DNA of 64,000 bases from Amycolatopsis marina. GTDB taxonomy: Bacteria; Actinomycetota; Actinomycetes; Mycobacteriales; Pseudonocardiaceae. A model generated the notes under the pieces. It made no database searches and was not told the origin of the DNA. It saw only the letters and a list, made by a program, of their open reading frames with translations. The position numbers were made by a program, and so were the translations under genes. Positions 1 to 8,204 of this stretch are shown here, piece by piece (position 1 is the first letter of the stretch; every line of letters starts with the position of its first letter). The stretch is from contig NZ_FOKG01000007.1 in the NCBI RefSeq assembly GCF_900111885.1, forward strand, positions 62,001-126,000, given 5' to 3'.

Positions 1-1760
1 AAGGTGGTTCGGGCGCCGCCGTCCCGCACCTCGCCCTTGAGCCAGTCATAGCTGATCAGGTCGAACACCGGGTGCGTCGGCCGGGCCAGCAGTCGGCGGG
101 CGCCGTCGCGCAACGCGGAGGCATACCCCGGGTCCTGAGTGGACGGGTACGGCGCCTTGACCCGACGCAGGACCGACGGGGGAAGCAGGTCGGCGACCGC
201 CGCCCGTAGCAGGCTCTTCTCCTTGCCGTCGAAGGTCTTCAGTGACCAGGGCGTGTTGTAGACGTATTCGACGAGCCGGTGGTCGCAGAACGGCACCCGG
301 ACTTCGAGCCCGGTGGCCATGCTGGTGCGGTCCTTGCGATCCAGCAGCACTCGTACCCAGCGGGTCAGGTGCAGATAGCTGATCTTGCGTTGCCGCCACT
401 CGATTTCGCTCTCGCCGTCGAGCCGGTCGATCTCACTGACCGCGTCGGCGTAACTGTCGTGGAGATAGGTGTCGAGATCGACGGTCTTCCGTGCCTGTGG
501 CGTAAGGATCTGCGAGTCTTCACCGAAGTACTCCGGCCAGCGGACCAGCCAGGGGAACTGCCTCTCCTGCTGGACCAACGGATCGAAGAACCAGCGATAT
601 CCACCGAACACCTCGTCCGCGGCCTCGCCGGAAATAGCGACGGCGGAGTGCCGTTTGATCTCCCGGAACAGCAGGTACAGCGAGCTGTCGAGGTCACCGT
701 TGCCGCCGGGCATGTCTCTGGCCCGCAGTGCCTTGGCACGGATCCCGGGGTCGGCATGGGCGGCAACGTCCAGCATGATGTCCTGGTGATCGGAGCCGAC
801 CCACGCGGCCACCTCGTGGGCGAACGGGGAGTCGGCATCGGGCCGTACGGCGTCACTGACGAAGTTGTCGGTACGCCCCTCGAAGTCCACCGAGAAACTG
901 CGAAGGGCCGTCCCTGCCTCGGCAAGCTGCCTGGCCGCGATCCCGGTTATCGCGGACGAGTCCAGGCCACCGGAAAGCAGCATGCACCGCGGCACATCGG
1001 AGACGAGCTGGTGGCTCATGATGTCCTCGAGGAGCTCGCGAATCCGAGCCACCGTCGTGTCCAGGTCGTCGGTGTGCTCGGTCGTTCGCAGGGTCCAGTA
1101 GACGTGTTCACGTAACCCGTTCGGCCCCACGGTGACCACAGTGCCCGGCTTCACCTCGCGCATCCCGCGCCAAAAGGCGTCACCGGGGGTCTTGATGTAC
1201 GCGAACAGCTCGCGAATGCCGTCGGTGTTCACGACGCGTTCGGCGAGCGGGTTCTCCAGAATGGCCTTGGGCTCGGAACCGAACAGCACGCCGTCGGGGG
1301 TGCGGTAGTAGTAGAGGGGCTTGACGCCCAGCCGGTCGCGTATCAGTACCAGCTTGCGTTCCGCGGCGTCCCAGATCGCCACGCCGTACATGCCGTTGAG
1401 GTGTTCCGCGACGGCCTCGCCCCATTCCATGTACCCCCGCAGGACGACCTCGGTGTCCGATCTCGTGGTGAAGTGATGGCCGCGCGCACGCAGCTCCTCG
1501 CGGAGTTCGACGAAGTTGTACGCCTCGCCCGAGTACACCATCGCTATCTTGCCGCGTGGCGTTTCGACGCACATGGGCTGTCGCCCGCCAGGCAGGTCGA
1601 TGATGGCCAGCCGGCGATGGCCGAGCGCGGCGTGCTCGTCCACCCAGGTGCCCCGATCATCTGGACCGCGCACGGCCATGGAGTCGGTCATCGCGTCGAG
1701 GATCCGGGTCTTCCCACGGAGATCGCGTTGGAAGGAAATCCATCCGGCAATTCCGCACAT
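1..1760 (-). CDS. Asparagine synthetase B-type amidotransferase (3' end outside window)
   Basis: Glutamine-hydrolysing asparagine synthetase family. The start ATG at 1760 follows a strong GGAGGT ribosome site. The protein begins MCGIAGW, so the processed N-terminal Cys nucleophile of the class II glutaminase domain is present, followed by RGPDD and LGHRRLAIIDL-type motifs. The C-terminal synthetase domain has the ATP-pyrophosphatase loop SGGLDSS near residue 265. About 586 codons are visible; the family is usually 600-650 residues, so only the C-terminus is missing. In antibiotic clusters such enzymes amidate a carboxylate of a starter unit or scaffold instead of making asparagine. The position beside glycosyltransferase and deoxysugar genes favours that role here, but the substrate cannot be read from sequence. 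Confidence 0.93.
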   Translation of the reverse strand, partial: MCGIAGWISFQRDLRGKTRILDAMTDSMAVRGPDDRGTWVDEHAALGHRRLAIIDLPGGRQPMCVETPRGKIAMVYSGEAYNFVELREELRARGHHFTTRSDTEVVLRGYMEWGEAVAEHLNGMYGVAIWDAAERKLVLIRDRLGVKPLYYYRTPDGVLFGSEPKAILENPLAERVVNTDGIRELFAYIKTPGDAFWRGMREVKPGTVVTVGPNGLREHVYWTLRTTEHTDDLDTTVARIRELLEDIMSHQLVSDVPRCMLLSGGLDSSAITGIAARQLAEAGTALRSFSVDFEGRTDNFVSDAVRPDADSPFAHEVAAWVGSDHQDIMLDVAAHADPGIRAKALRARDMPGGNGDLDSSLYLLFREIKRHSAVAISGEAADEVFGGYRWFFDPLVQQERQFPWLVRWPEYFGEDSQILTPQARKTVDLDTYLHDSYADAVSEIDRLDGESEIEWRQRKISYLHLTRWVRVLLDRKDRTSMATGLEVRVPFCDHRLVEYVYNTPWSLKTFDGKEKSLLRAAVADLLPPSVLRRVKAPYPSTQDPGYASALRDGARRLLARPTHPVFDLISYDWLKGEVRDGGARTT

Positions 1761-1991
1761 GGTTACACCTCCTTCACGAAAGAATTCGGTCTCGGATGGT
1801 TCGATTCATGGAACCAGCATTAGTGCCATACTGAATCCCTTGCCAAGAACCGGCGTCCTTCAAAATGCGGCATCCCGATCCCGCCCTTGGTCAGAATGCG
1901 CCGTGGTCGGGACGACCTGGTTCGGACCTGCGTTCCGGATCGGACAGCGCACGATGGAAGGTTCGGCGAACAGTCGAGGCTGGTTTCATGG

Positions 1992-2084
1992 ATACCGCTG
2001 CACATACTGATCGACATCGCCTACGCCGGCATCTGCCACTCCGACATCCACCACCACGGCGACCGGAATCTTGGAGGACTTTGA
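1992..2084 (+). pseudogene. Remnant of a zinc alcohol dehydrogenase N-terminus
   Basis: One frame of the 323-bp spacer between the amidotransferase and the first glycosyltransferase reads ILIDIAYAGICHSDIH. This is the signature of the N-terminal catalytic-zinc region (Cys then His-Ser-Asp) of NADP-dependent cinnamyl-type alcohol dehydrogenases. The reading ends after a few more residues at a TGA overlapping the glycosyltransferase ATG, and nothing downstream continues the fold. The rest of the spacer (1761-1991) shows no recognisable gene and must hold the divergent promoters. I read this as a deletion scar. Chance similarity is possible over such a short match. Confidence 0.5.
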
Positions 2085-3415
2085 TGCGAGTCGTATTCGT
2101 CGTCTGGCCGGCGGCCGCACACCTGTACCCGATGGTTCCGCTCGCCTGGTCGTTGCAGTGCGCGGGGCACGAGGTCTGTGTCGCTTCCCATCCGAACCTG
2201 GCCCCCTACACCAAGTCGGTCGGTTTGACACCGGTCTCCCTCGGCGGCGACGACCTGCCGCCACCGACCGGTCCGGCCGGCGCATACCCCGCCGAGCGGG
2301 AGATGATGGCCGGGATGACCGACGAGCTACTCGGAGAACTCGACGATCGTGAGCCGTGGGACACGGTGACCCAGTTCCTGCTTCCCGCGGCGTGGGACTT
2401 CAATCCGTACCAGGCGCCGCCATCGCAGCCACTGCCGGTAATGGATGATCTTGCTGAATTCACCCGGAACTGGCGGCCGGACCTCGTGTTGTGGGATCCG
2501 TGCATGCCCGGAGCCGCGGTGGCTGCCAAGGCTTGCGGCGCCGCTCACGCGCGGCATCTCTACGGACAGGACTACCAGGCCTGGCTCGGCGACAGGCTCG
2601 CGGCACACACCGACCGAACCGGAGTGGAGCTGGAGAATCTGCTGGCCGGGACGATTCGGCCGATGGCAGAGCGCTACCACGTCGACGTGGATGACGAACT
2701 GCTCTTCGGTGCATGGACGATCGACCCGATGCCCGTTCCGACTCGGCTACACACCACCACGAACACGGTCGGAATGCGGTGGATCCCGTACTCGTGGCAG
2801 ACGCCGCTGCCGAGCTGGCTCAAGTCCCGCGCCGAGCGCCCACGGGTGGCCCTCACACTCGGGGTCTCCCAACGGGAGTTCCTGAAGGGGGGCTGGGACT
2901 ACGTCCCCACACTGCTCGACGCGGCATCGGGCATCGACATCGAGATGGTCGCGACGCTGAACGCCACGCAACTGGTCGACGTCTCGCAGGTACCGGGCAA
3001 CGTTCGCACCGTCGACTACGTGCCGCTCAACCAACTGTTGCCGACGTGTTCAGCCATCATCCACCACGGCAGCAGCGGAACCCTCGCGGCATCGTGCACC
3101 GCGGGCCTGCCGCAGCTGATCACCGATCACCCGCAGGTGGTCGCGGAAGCTGTCACCGACGACGAAGGCGGGATGGGCGCGACCAAACACACCTCGTCAA
3201 TTGTCGGGGCACGGTACATTACGAGTCGCGGTGCGGGGGCGATCGTGGACATCGCCAACCCTTCGGCCGAGGTGATCAGAAAGCAGATCCTCGATGTTCT
3301 CGCCAAGCCGTCGTTCCGCATCGGAGCGGCACGCGTCCGCGACGACTACCTCGCCATGCCGAGCCCGAGCGAGATCGTCCCCACGCTCGAGAGGTTGACG
3401 GCCGCACACCGGTAG
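2084..3415 (+). CDS. Glycosyltransferase, EryCIII/DesVII-like (GT-B fold)
   Basis: Family 1 glycosyltransferase of 443 residues starting MRVVFVVWP at an ATG with GGAGG upstream. The N-terminal acceptor domain has the HLYPMVPLAWSLQCAGHEV helix. Around residue 210 is GAWTIDPMPVP, typical of antibiotic amino-sugar transferases of the EryCIII/DesVII group. The C-terminal donor domain has VTLGVSQREF and HHGSSGT, a departure from the usual HHGGxGT phosphate-binding loop. It is one of three related transferases here, with 6640-7950 and 14248-15543. It probably moves a nucleotide-activated amino sugar onto the cluster's aglycone. Family members often need a P450-like auxiliary protein, which is not in this window. 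Which sugar it carries cannot be told. Confidence 0.9.
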   Translation: MRVVFVVWPAAAHLYPMVPLAWSLQCAGHEVCVASHPNLAPYTKSVGLTPVSLGGDDLPPPTGPAGAYPAEREMMAGMTDELLGELDDREPWDTVTQFLLPAAWDFNPYQAPPSQPLPVMDDLAEFTRNWRPDLVLWDPCMPGAAVAAKACGAAHARHLYGQDYQAWLGDRLAAHTDRTGVELENLLAGTIRPMAERYHVDVDDELLFGAWTIDPMPVPTRLHTTTNTVGMRWIPYSWQTPLPSWLKSRAERPRVALTLGVSQREFLKGGWDYVPTLLDAASGIDIEMVATLNATQLVDVSQVPGNVRTVDYVPLNQLLPTCSAIIHHGSSGTLAASCTAGLPQLITDHPQVVAEAVTDDEGGMGATKHTSSIVGARYITSRGAGAIVDIANPSAEVIRKQILDVLAKPSFRIGAARVRDDYLAMPSPSEIVPTLERLTAAHR

Positions 3416-3465
3416 TTTCGTGCCTCGCGGCACGGGACCTGAACGACGAGATCGGGAGTCATTGG

Positions 3466-4185
3466 ATGGCATATCCACAGGTCGTTTCCAGGGAGGAATG
3501 GCTGACCGCGCGCAAGAACCTGCTCGCGCAGGAAAAAAAGCTCACCCGGGCACGGGACAAGCTCAACAGCGACCGGCGGCGATTGCCCATGGTCAAGGTG
3601 GACAAGAAGTACGTTTTCGACGGGCCCAACGGTAAGGTGACGTTGCCGGAGCTGTTCGAGGGGCGCCGCCAGCTGATCGTCTACCACATGATGCTGACGC
3701 ACTGCCCCGGTTGCTCCCTGCTCGTCGACAACATCGGCCATCTGGCCCATTTGCACGCGCGCGACACAACGCTCGTCGTGGTGAGCAGGAGTCCGTTCGC
3801 CGAACTTGACGCCTTCCGTAGCCGCATGGGCTGGACGATGCCGTTCTACAGCTCCCAGGAATCCGACTTCAACTACGACTTCCATACCACAGTGGACGCA
3901 TCAGTCGCGCCGGTCGAAATCAACTACACGAGCCAGGAAGAGTTGCGGGCGGCGGGCGTCGAGTACGAAGGTGAAGTTGCCGGTGTCAGCGTTTTCCTGC
4001 GCGACGGCGAGGACGTTTTCCACACCTACTCCACCTACGAGCGCGGCACGGACCTGCTGAACGGCACGCTGGTCTACCTCGACCTGACGCCGTTGGGCAG
4101 GCAGGAGGACTGGGAAGAGCCCGCAGGCAGAAGCAACACCTCGGCGTGCGGCTGGTGGCAGCTGCACGACGAGTACGAACGGTAG
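3466..4185 (+). CDS. DUF899 family thioredoxin-like protein
   Basis: Protein of 239 residues with the DUF899 layout: an N-terminal charged helix with WLTARKNLLAQEKKLTRARD, a TLPELFEGRRQLIVYH strand and a CPGC-type motif (HCPGCSLLVDN near residue 85) on a thioredoxin-like fold. It ends in a tryptophan-rich tail (CGWWQLHDEYER). The ATG follows GGGAG. It lies 50 bp after the glycosyltransferase on the same strand and converges with the next gene. DUF899 proteins are common in actinobacteria and their activity is unsettled; a redox or disulfide-related role is suggested by the CxxC. A tailoring or self-protection role in the cluster is inferred only from position. Confidence 0.85.
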   Translation: MAYPQVVSREEWLTARKNLLAQEKKLTRARDKLNSDRRRLPMVKVDKKYVFDGPNGKVTLPELFEGRRQLIVYHMMLTHCPGCSLLVDNIGHLAHLHARDTTLVVVSRSPFAELDAFRSRMGWTMPFYSSQESDFNYDFHTTVDASVAPVEINYTSQEELRAAGVEYEGEVAGVSVFLRDGEDVFHTYSTYERGTDLLNGTLVYLDLTPLGRQEDWEEPAGRSNTSACGWWQLHDEYER

Positions 4186-4218
4186 GACATTCACCTGCCG
4201 GACCGGCATCTGGCTGGG

Positions 4219-4728
4219 CTAGAAGCGCCATCGGGTTGCGCTGAAGCCCTCCTCTTTGCCGAATGCGAATACCACCCTCGGCGCGACCGCGAAGACGTGC
4301 TGAGGATCGCTCAGAGCGGTGTCGGCGGGATCGTGGAACTCGCCCTCCCTGACGAATGGGTGCCACCACGGATACTTGATGGGGTACAGGTCCGCGATTC
4401 GTTGCAGCCTGGCGGCGTCGCGGACGAGGTTCGCCGTTCCTTCGACCACGAGGTCGACGTCGTGGCCGGGAACAGTGATGGCACAGTAGTCATTCGTTGC
4501 GAGGTCACGGGCCTTGCGGGTCTGTCGGCGGGTGACGAAGCAGACGGCGCCTTCCAGCCAGACGGCCAGCACCGGCACCATGTGCACCCGCCCGTCCGCG
4601 CCGGATGTCGCGAGCAGGTAGTCCCCGTTGTCGGCCAGCCGCGTCCGTGCGTCAGCCCAGGTGAGCGCCGTCAGCGGCGCGCCGCCAGGGCTGGACAGCT
4701 GCTCGGCTGCCGGTTCCGGTTCTGCCAT
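4219..4728 (-). CDS. PPOX-type FMN/F420-binding split-barrel protein
   Basis: Protein of 169 residues starting at an ATG with GAGGAGCGGAAG upstream. The sequence LATSGADGRVHMVPVLAVWLEGAVCFVTRRQTRKARDLATNDYCAITV is the pyridoxamine 5'-phosphate oxidase-like split barrel: strand, substrate-pocket turn, then Arg/Lys contacts to the flavin phosphate. Length and motifs fit the small F420- or FMN-dependent subgroup of actinobacteria instead of true PdxH. It is the last gene of the minus-strand series and is separated from the exporter gene by a strong hairpin, so it probably has its own promoter. A redox tailoring or detoxification role is possible, but the substrate is unknown. Confidence 0.8.
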   Translation of the reverse strand: MAEPEPAAEQLSSPGGAPLTALTWADARTRLADNGDYLLATSGADGRVHMVPVLAVWLEGAVCFVTRRQTRKARDLATNDYCAITVPGHDVDLVVEGTANLVRDAARLQRIADLYPIKYPWWHPFVREGEFHDPADTALSDPQHVFAVAPRVVFAFGKEEGFSATRWRF

Positions 4729-4758
4729 CTTCCGCTCCTCATGTTTGGTTGCTGCCCA

Positions 4759-4800
4759 CCACGGGAGAGACAACACAGAGAAGTGCTGTCTCTCCCGTGG
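4759..4800 (-). terminator. Strong hairpin between exporter and PPOX genes
   Basis: A 14-bp perfect stem (arms 4759-4772 and 4787-4800) is followed inside by a further CAC/GTG pairing around an AGAGAA loop. On the minus strand it starts 19 nt after the exporter stop codon and ends about 30 nt before the PPOX gene. It has no T-run, as is common for actinobacterial terminators. Confidence 0.7.
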
Positions 4801-4818
4801 TCGCAGCGGGCGTGCAAA

Positions 4819-6420
4819 TCAGTTCGGTTGCTCGGCGAGGTCGTCCATGCTTCCGGAGTCCTTCGCCGCCTGCGCGTCGCCGCCTTCCTGCCCGTCGCCG
4901 AGCCGGACATGGCGCAGCATGAGGCTGATCACGACTGCCAGGCCAACCGCGATCACGGCGCTGACCCCACCGATCACGCTGACCGCCGAGCTGAACGCCT
5001 CCCTCGCCGTGTCGAACAGCACCTGCGACGACGCGGCGGGGAGTTCGCCGGCAGCCGAGGCGGCGGCACCGATGGACTCCTGCGCCTTCGCCGCGGCATC
5101 CGCGGGAACGGCGGTTCCCAGGTCGCCCATCTGGCTCTGGTACACGGCCGCACCGACGCTGCCGAGCGTCGCCACGCCCATCGCAAAGCCGAGTTCTGCG
5201 CCGGTCTCCGATATCGCTGAGGCGGATCCAGCCTTTTCCGGCGGTGCGCTGTTGACGATCAGGTCTGTCGCGAGCACGGCGATCGGCCCGCCGCCGAAGT
5301 ACGCGAGGGTGAAACCGGTAATTATCAGGGCGAGCCCTGACTCCGGGCCGACGGCGGTGAGGACCACGCCGCCGGTCGCGGTCACGATCAGGCCCGCACC
5401 CACGACGTACCCGGGGCGAATCTTCTGCGCGACGACCGGGGACGCGAGCGACCCGACGATCATGACCAGTGACGGGACCAGCAGCCAGAGGCCGGTCTGT
5501 AGGGGTGACAAGCCCTTGACGACCTGCAGGTATTGCGTGAGGAACAGGGCGATGCCGGAGAAGATGACGCCGATCAGCACCTGGCCGGCGAGCGCGGTGC
5601 TGAACGTTCTGGAGGAGAACAGCCGTAGGTCGATCAGCGGGTGGAGTAGCTTGTTCTGGCGGCGGACGAACACGACGCCGGACGCCAGGCCGATGGCTAT
5701 CGCGATCAGTGCCGGCAGTCCCACGCCGTCCACGGCGAGCTCTTTGCTGCCGTAGATCACCGGCAGGATCGCCGCCAGCGACAACACGATGCTGAGCAGG
5801 TCGATCCGCGGCGCGTCGGCGTCGCGGGATTCCGGCAGCACCATCGGCCCGACGATCAGCAGCAATGCCATCACCGGGACGGCGAGCAGGAAGACCGAGC
5901 CCCACCAGAACCACTCGAGAAGCAGGCCGCCGATGAGCGGGCCGAGCGCCGCGCCGAGGAGGAAGCTGCTCATCCACATGCCGATGGCCATCGACCGCTG
6001 GGCGGTGTCGGTGAACATGGTGCGGATCAGCGCCAGTGCGCAGGGCATCAGAGTGGCTCCGGCGACACCCAGCAGAGCGCGGGTCGCGATCAGCATCACC
6101 GCGCTGTCGGAGTACGCCGCGAGCACCGACGCCACGGCGAACGCCGTGGCGCCGATCAACAGCAGTTTGCGGCGTCCGATGCGGTCACCGAGGCCGCCCA
6201 TCGTGAGCAGGAAGCCGGCGACCATGAAACCGTAGATGTCGGTGATCCACAGCCATTGCGTGCTGCTCGGGCCGAGGTCGGCGCTCAGGTGGGGTAGGGC
6301 GAGGAAGAGCACGCTCAGATCGAGCGCAAGCAAAAAGGTGGGCAGTGCCAGCACGGCGAGCCCGGCCCATTCCCGGCCGGTCGCGCTGGCCCCCAACTGG
6401 GGTTCGGCCTCCGAAGACAT
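4819..6420 (-). CDS. DHA2-family MFS drug exporter (EmrB/QacA-like)
   Basis: Integral membrane protein of 533 residues. The start ATG (MSSEAEPQLG) was chosen for its AGGAG site 7 nt upstream; the upstream extension of the frame is unsupported. About 14 hydrophobic segments are seen. After the first, ALDLSVLFLALP is the DHA2 motif, and GGLGDRIGRRKLLLIGA is the major-facilitator motif A loop between segments 2 and 3. A long extracytoplasmic loop (about residues 425-480) precedes the last segment. Such proton-driven pumps commonly export the product of the cluster they sit in and give self-resistance, which is the likely role here. It is transcribed after the second glycosyltransferase, with a large hairpin between them. 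Confidence 0.9.
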   Translation of the reverse strand: MSSEAEPQLGASATGREWAGLAVLALPTFLLALDLSVLFLALPHLSADLGPSSTQWLWITDIYGFMVAGFLLTMGGLGDRIGRRKLLLIGATAFAVASVLAAYSDSAVMLIATRALLGVAGATLMPCALALIRTMFTDTAQRSMAIGMWMSSFLLGAALGPLIGGLLLEWFWWGSVFLLAVPVMALLLIVGPMVLPESRDADAPRIDLLSIVLSLAAILPVIYGSKELAVDGVGLPALIAIAIGLASGVVFVRRQNKLLHPLIDLRLFSSRTFSTALAGQVLIGVIFSGIALFLTQYLQVVKGLSPLQTGLWLLVPSLVMIVGSLASPVVAQKIRPGYVVGAGLIVTATGGVVLTAVGPESGLALIITGFTLAYFGGGPIAVLATDLIVNSAPPEKAGSASAISETGAELGFAMGVATLGSVGAAVYQSQMGDLGTAVPADAAAKAQESIGAAASAAGELPAASSQVLFDTAREAFSSAVSVIGGVSAVIAVGLAVVISLMLRHVRLGDGQEGGDAQAAKDSGSMDDLAEQPN

Positions 6421-6552
6421 GGCCCGATCTCCTTCCGTGCATGAACACGCGTGTTGTCCCGGACGGCGCTCGCCGACCTTCGTCCATATCGTTGCGCGTC
6501 CAACCGCGTACAGCCAGTGACGATGCAACCGGTATGGCGTGAAATTCTCATA

Positions 6553-6630
6553 GGGCGACGTCTGGTGCCGGGTGATCCTGCTTCCTTGCAGACGCAGGAC
6601 GAGCAGGATCACCCCGACACCAGGTCGCCC
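6553..6630 (-). terminator. Large imperfect hairpin after second glycosyltransferase gene
   Basis: Three paired blocks totalling 26 bp: GGGCGAC with GTCGCCC, CTGGTG with CACCAG, and GGGTGATCCTGCT with AGCAGGATCACCC, around a 19-nt loop. It begins 10 nt past the stop of the minus-strand glycosyltransferase and ends well before the exporter start, so it most likely terminates that transcript. A structured leader for the exporter mRNA is an alternative. Confidence 0.6.
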
Positions 6631-6639
6631 AGGTCGTGC

Positions 6640-7950
6640 TCAGCGGGAACGGTGCTCAACGGTCAGCCGCTCCAATGTCGGAACGAGATCCACCGGGCTG
6701 GGCATGGCCTGCAGGTCGTTGTACACGCGTGCGGCCCCGGCCCGGAACGACGGCTCTTCCAGGACCCTCGAGATGCGCTCTCGTATCGAGTCCGCCGACG
6801 GCTTCTTGAGGTCGAGCGACAGGCCCGCCCCCTGCTCGATGACGTACCGCGCGGTGGCGCTGCACGTGGGGAACTTCTCGGCGATGCTCGCATCCGCCGA
6901 ATCCATGACGAGTTGGGGCACCTGGTGCGCCGCACCCGCGGTGAAGGATCCCGGCCCGCCGTGGTGGATCAGGGCCGAGCAGGACGGCAGCAGCTGGTTC
7001 AGCGGCACGTAGTCGACCGCGCGGACGTTGGCGGGCAGCTTGCCCAGACCGGCCAGCTGGACCGCGTTCAGGGTCGCGATGACCTCGACATCCAGCTCCG
7101 ACAGTGCTTGCATCACGGCCGGGAGGTACGACCACCCGTCGTCCTCCTCCGACATGAAGGTGCGCTGGGAGAGGCCGAGCGAAACGGCGACCCGCGGGCG
7201 GTCAGGCGGCTTCCGCAGCCACTCGGGCACCGCTGTCGGGGCCGCGTACTGCATCAGCCGCAACGGCACACCGCGCGCCGTCGTCGTCAGCCGGAAGCCC
7301 GGGGGCAGTCCGTCGATGGTCCACTGGCCGTAGAGCAGTTCGTCGTTCACCTCCACCCCGTGCCGGGCGGCCGCCGGCCGGAGGGCAGCGACCAGCGGGT
7401 GCTCACCGAGCTCGAGCGCCGCCGCGCTCGCGTTGTAGCGATCGAGGGTCCAGCCGCAGTAGTCCTGCCAGGGTGACAGTCGCGCGTGCGCGGCGCCGCA
7501 GGCGGCCGCCGCGACGGCGGCGGCGGGGTAGAGCGGGTCCCAGAGCACCAGGTCGGGCTGCCAGTCGCGGGCGAACTCCACCAGATCGTCCACCCCTGGC
7601 TGAGGCTGGTCGTCGCCGAGACCCAGTGGCAGGAAGTCCCACACCCCCGGCAGCAGGTAGTGGGTGAAGATGTCCCACGTGTCCCGCTCGTCCGGGCCGA
7701 GCTCGAGTGCCGTGGTCACCCGCTCCAGCCTCTCCCACTCGGCCTCGGGGTACGGCTTACCCGGCCCCATGGGCAGAACGTCCTTGTCTCCCAAGCCGAT
7801 CGGGGTCAGCCCGATCGAGGTGATGGATTCGGCCAAGGCGTGATGGGTGCCGATGCGCACCTCGTGTCCGGCGCTCTGCAGTGCCCAGGCAAGCGGAGTC
7901 ACCGGAAAGAGGTGCGTGTCACCCGGCCACACAACGAACAAGACTCGCAT
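6640..7950 (-). CDS. Glycosyltransferase, EryCIII/DesVII-like (GT-B fold)
   Basis: Protein of 436 residues starting MRVLFVVWPGDTHLFPVTPLAWALQSAGHEV at an ATG with AGGAGGG upstream. It shares the GQWTIDGLPPGF element near residue 225, VSLGLSQRTF, and the donor-site loop HHGGPGSFTAGAAHQVPQL with desosaminyl and mycaminosyl transferases. It closely resembles the glycosyltransferase at 2084-3415, including the VPLNQLLPSCSALIHHGG segment, suggesting duplication within the cluster. It is transcribed opposite to the first copy. The ribosome-binding segment lies right beside a dispersed repeat (7968-8091). It probably attaches one of the two amino sugars; the donor is undetermined. Confidence 0.9.
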   Translation of the reverse strand: MRVLFVVWPGDTHLFPVTPLAWALQSAGHEVRIGTHHALAESITSIGLTPIGLGDKDVLPMGPGKPYPEAEWERLERVTTALELGPDERDTWDIFTHYLLPGVWDFLPLGLGDDQPQPGVDDLVEFARDWQPDLVLWDPLYPAAAVAAAACGAAHARLSPWQDYCGWTLDRYNASAAALELGEHPLVAALRPAAARHGVEVNDELLYGQWTIDGLPPGFRLTTTARGVPLRLMQYAAPTAVPEWLRKPPDRPRVAVSLGLSQRTFMSEEDDGWSYLPAVMQALSELDVEVIATLNAVQLAGLGKLPANVRAVDYVPLNQLLPSCSALIHHGGPGSFTAGAAHQVPQLVMDSADASIAEKFPTCSATARYVIEQGAGLSLDLKKPSADSIRERISRVLEEPSFRAGAARVYNDLQAMPSPVDLVPTLERLTVEHRSR

Positions 7951-7967
7951 GAGTAACCCTCCTGGCT

Positions 7968-8091
7968 CTTATTCATAAGTCGGGTTATTCACGGTCGACC
8001 TGCGGTCTTGCGCGCACCTCACCAGCAGCGAGTCGTCGCGACCCACCCTTCGGGCAGGCCCCGCCAACTCGCTTGTGAATAACCCTCCTGG
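7968..8091. repeat. Dispersed repeat of about 124 bp with inverted ends, copy A
   Basis: This stretch begins CTTATTCATAAGTCGGGTT and ends GTGAATAACCCTCCTGG. GGGTTATTCAC (7982-7992) is the exact inverse of GTGAATAACCC (8075-8085). The interior aligns along its length with a second copy at 34463-34585 (about three quarters identical by eye). No ORF of note lies inside. It occupies the gap between the second glycosyltransferase and the SnoaL-like gene. Size and ends suggest a non-autonomous mobile element or a structured repeat of the host genome. Confidence 0.75.
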
Positions 8092-8157
8092 TCGCGGCGT
8101 TCAGTGGCATGAATACCGCGCGAAGATTCCCGAGGCGCGCGCTCCGGGAGATTCGAT

Positions 8158-8184
8158 CGTGGCACCGAGCAGGTCGGTGCCACG
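8158..8184 (-). terminator. 11-bp hairpin after SnoaL-like gene
   Basis: CGTGGCACCGA and TCGGTGCCACG pair perfectly around a 5-nt loop, about 20 nt past the minus-strand stop of the SnoaL-like gene. It is a likely terminator. Confidence 0.65.
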
Positions 8185-8204
8185 TCTCCCCGATTGCCCT
8201 TGGA

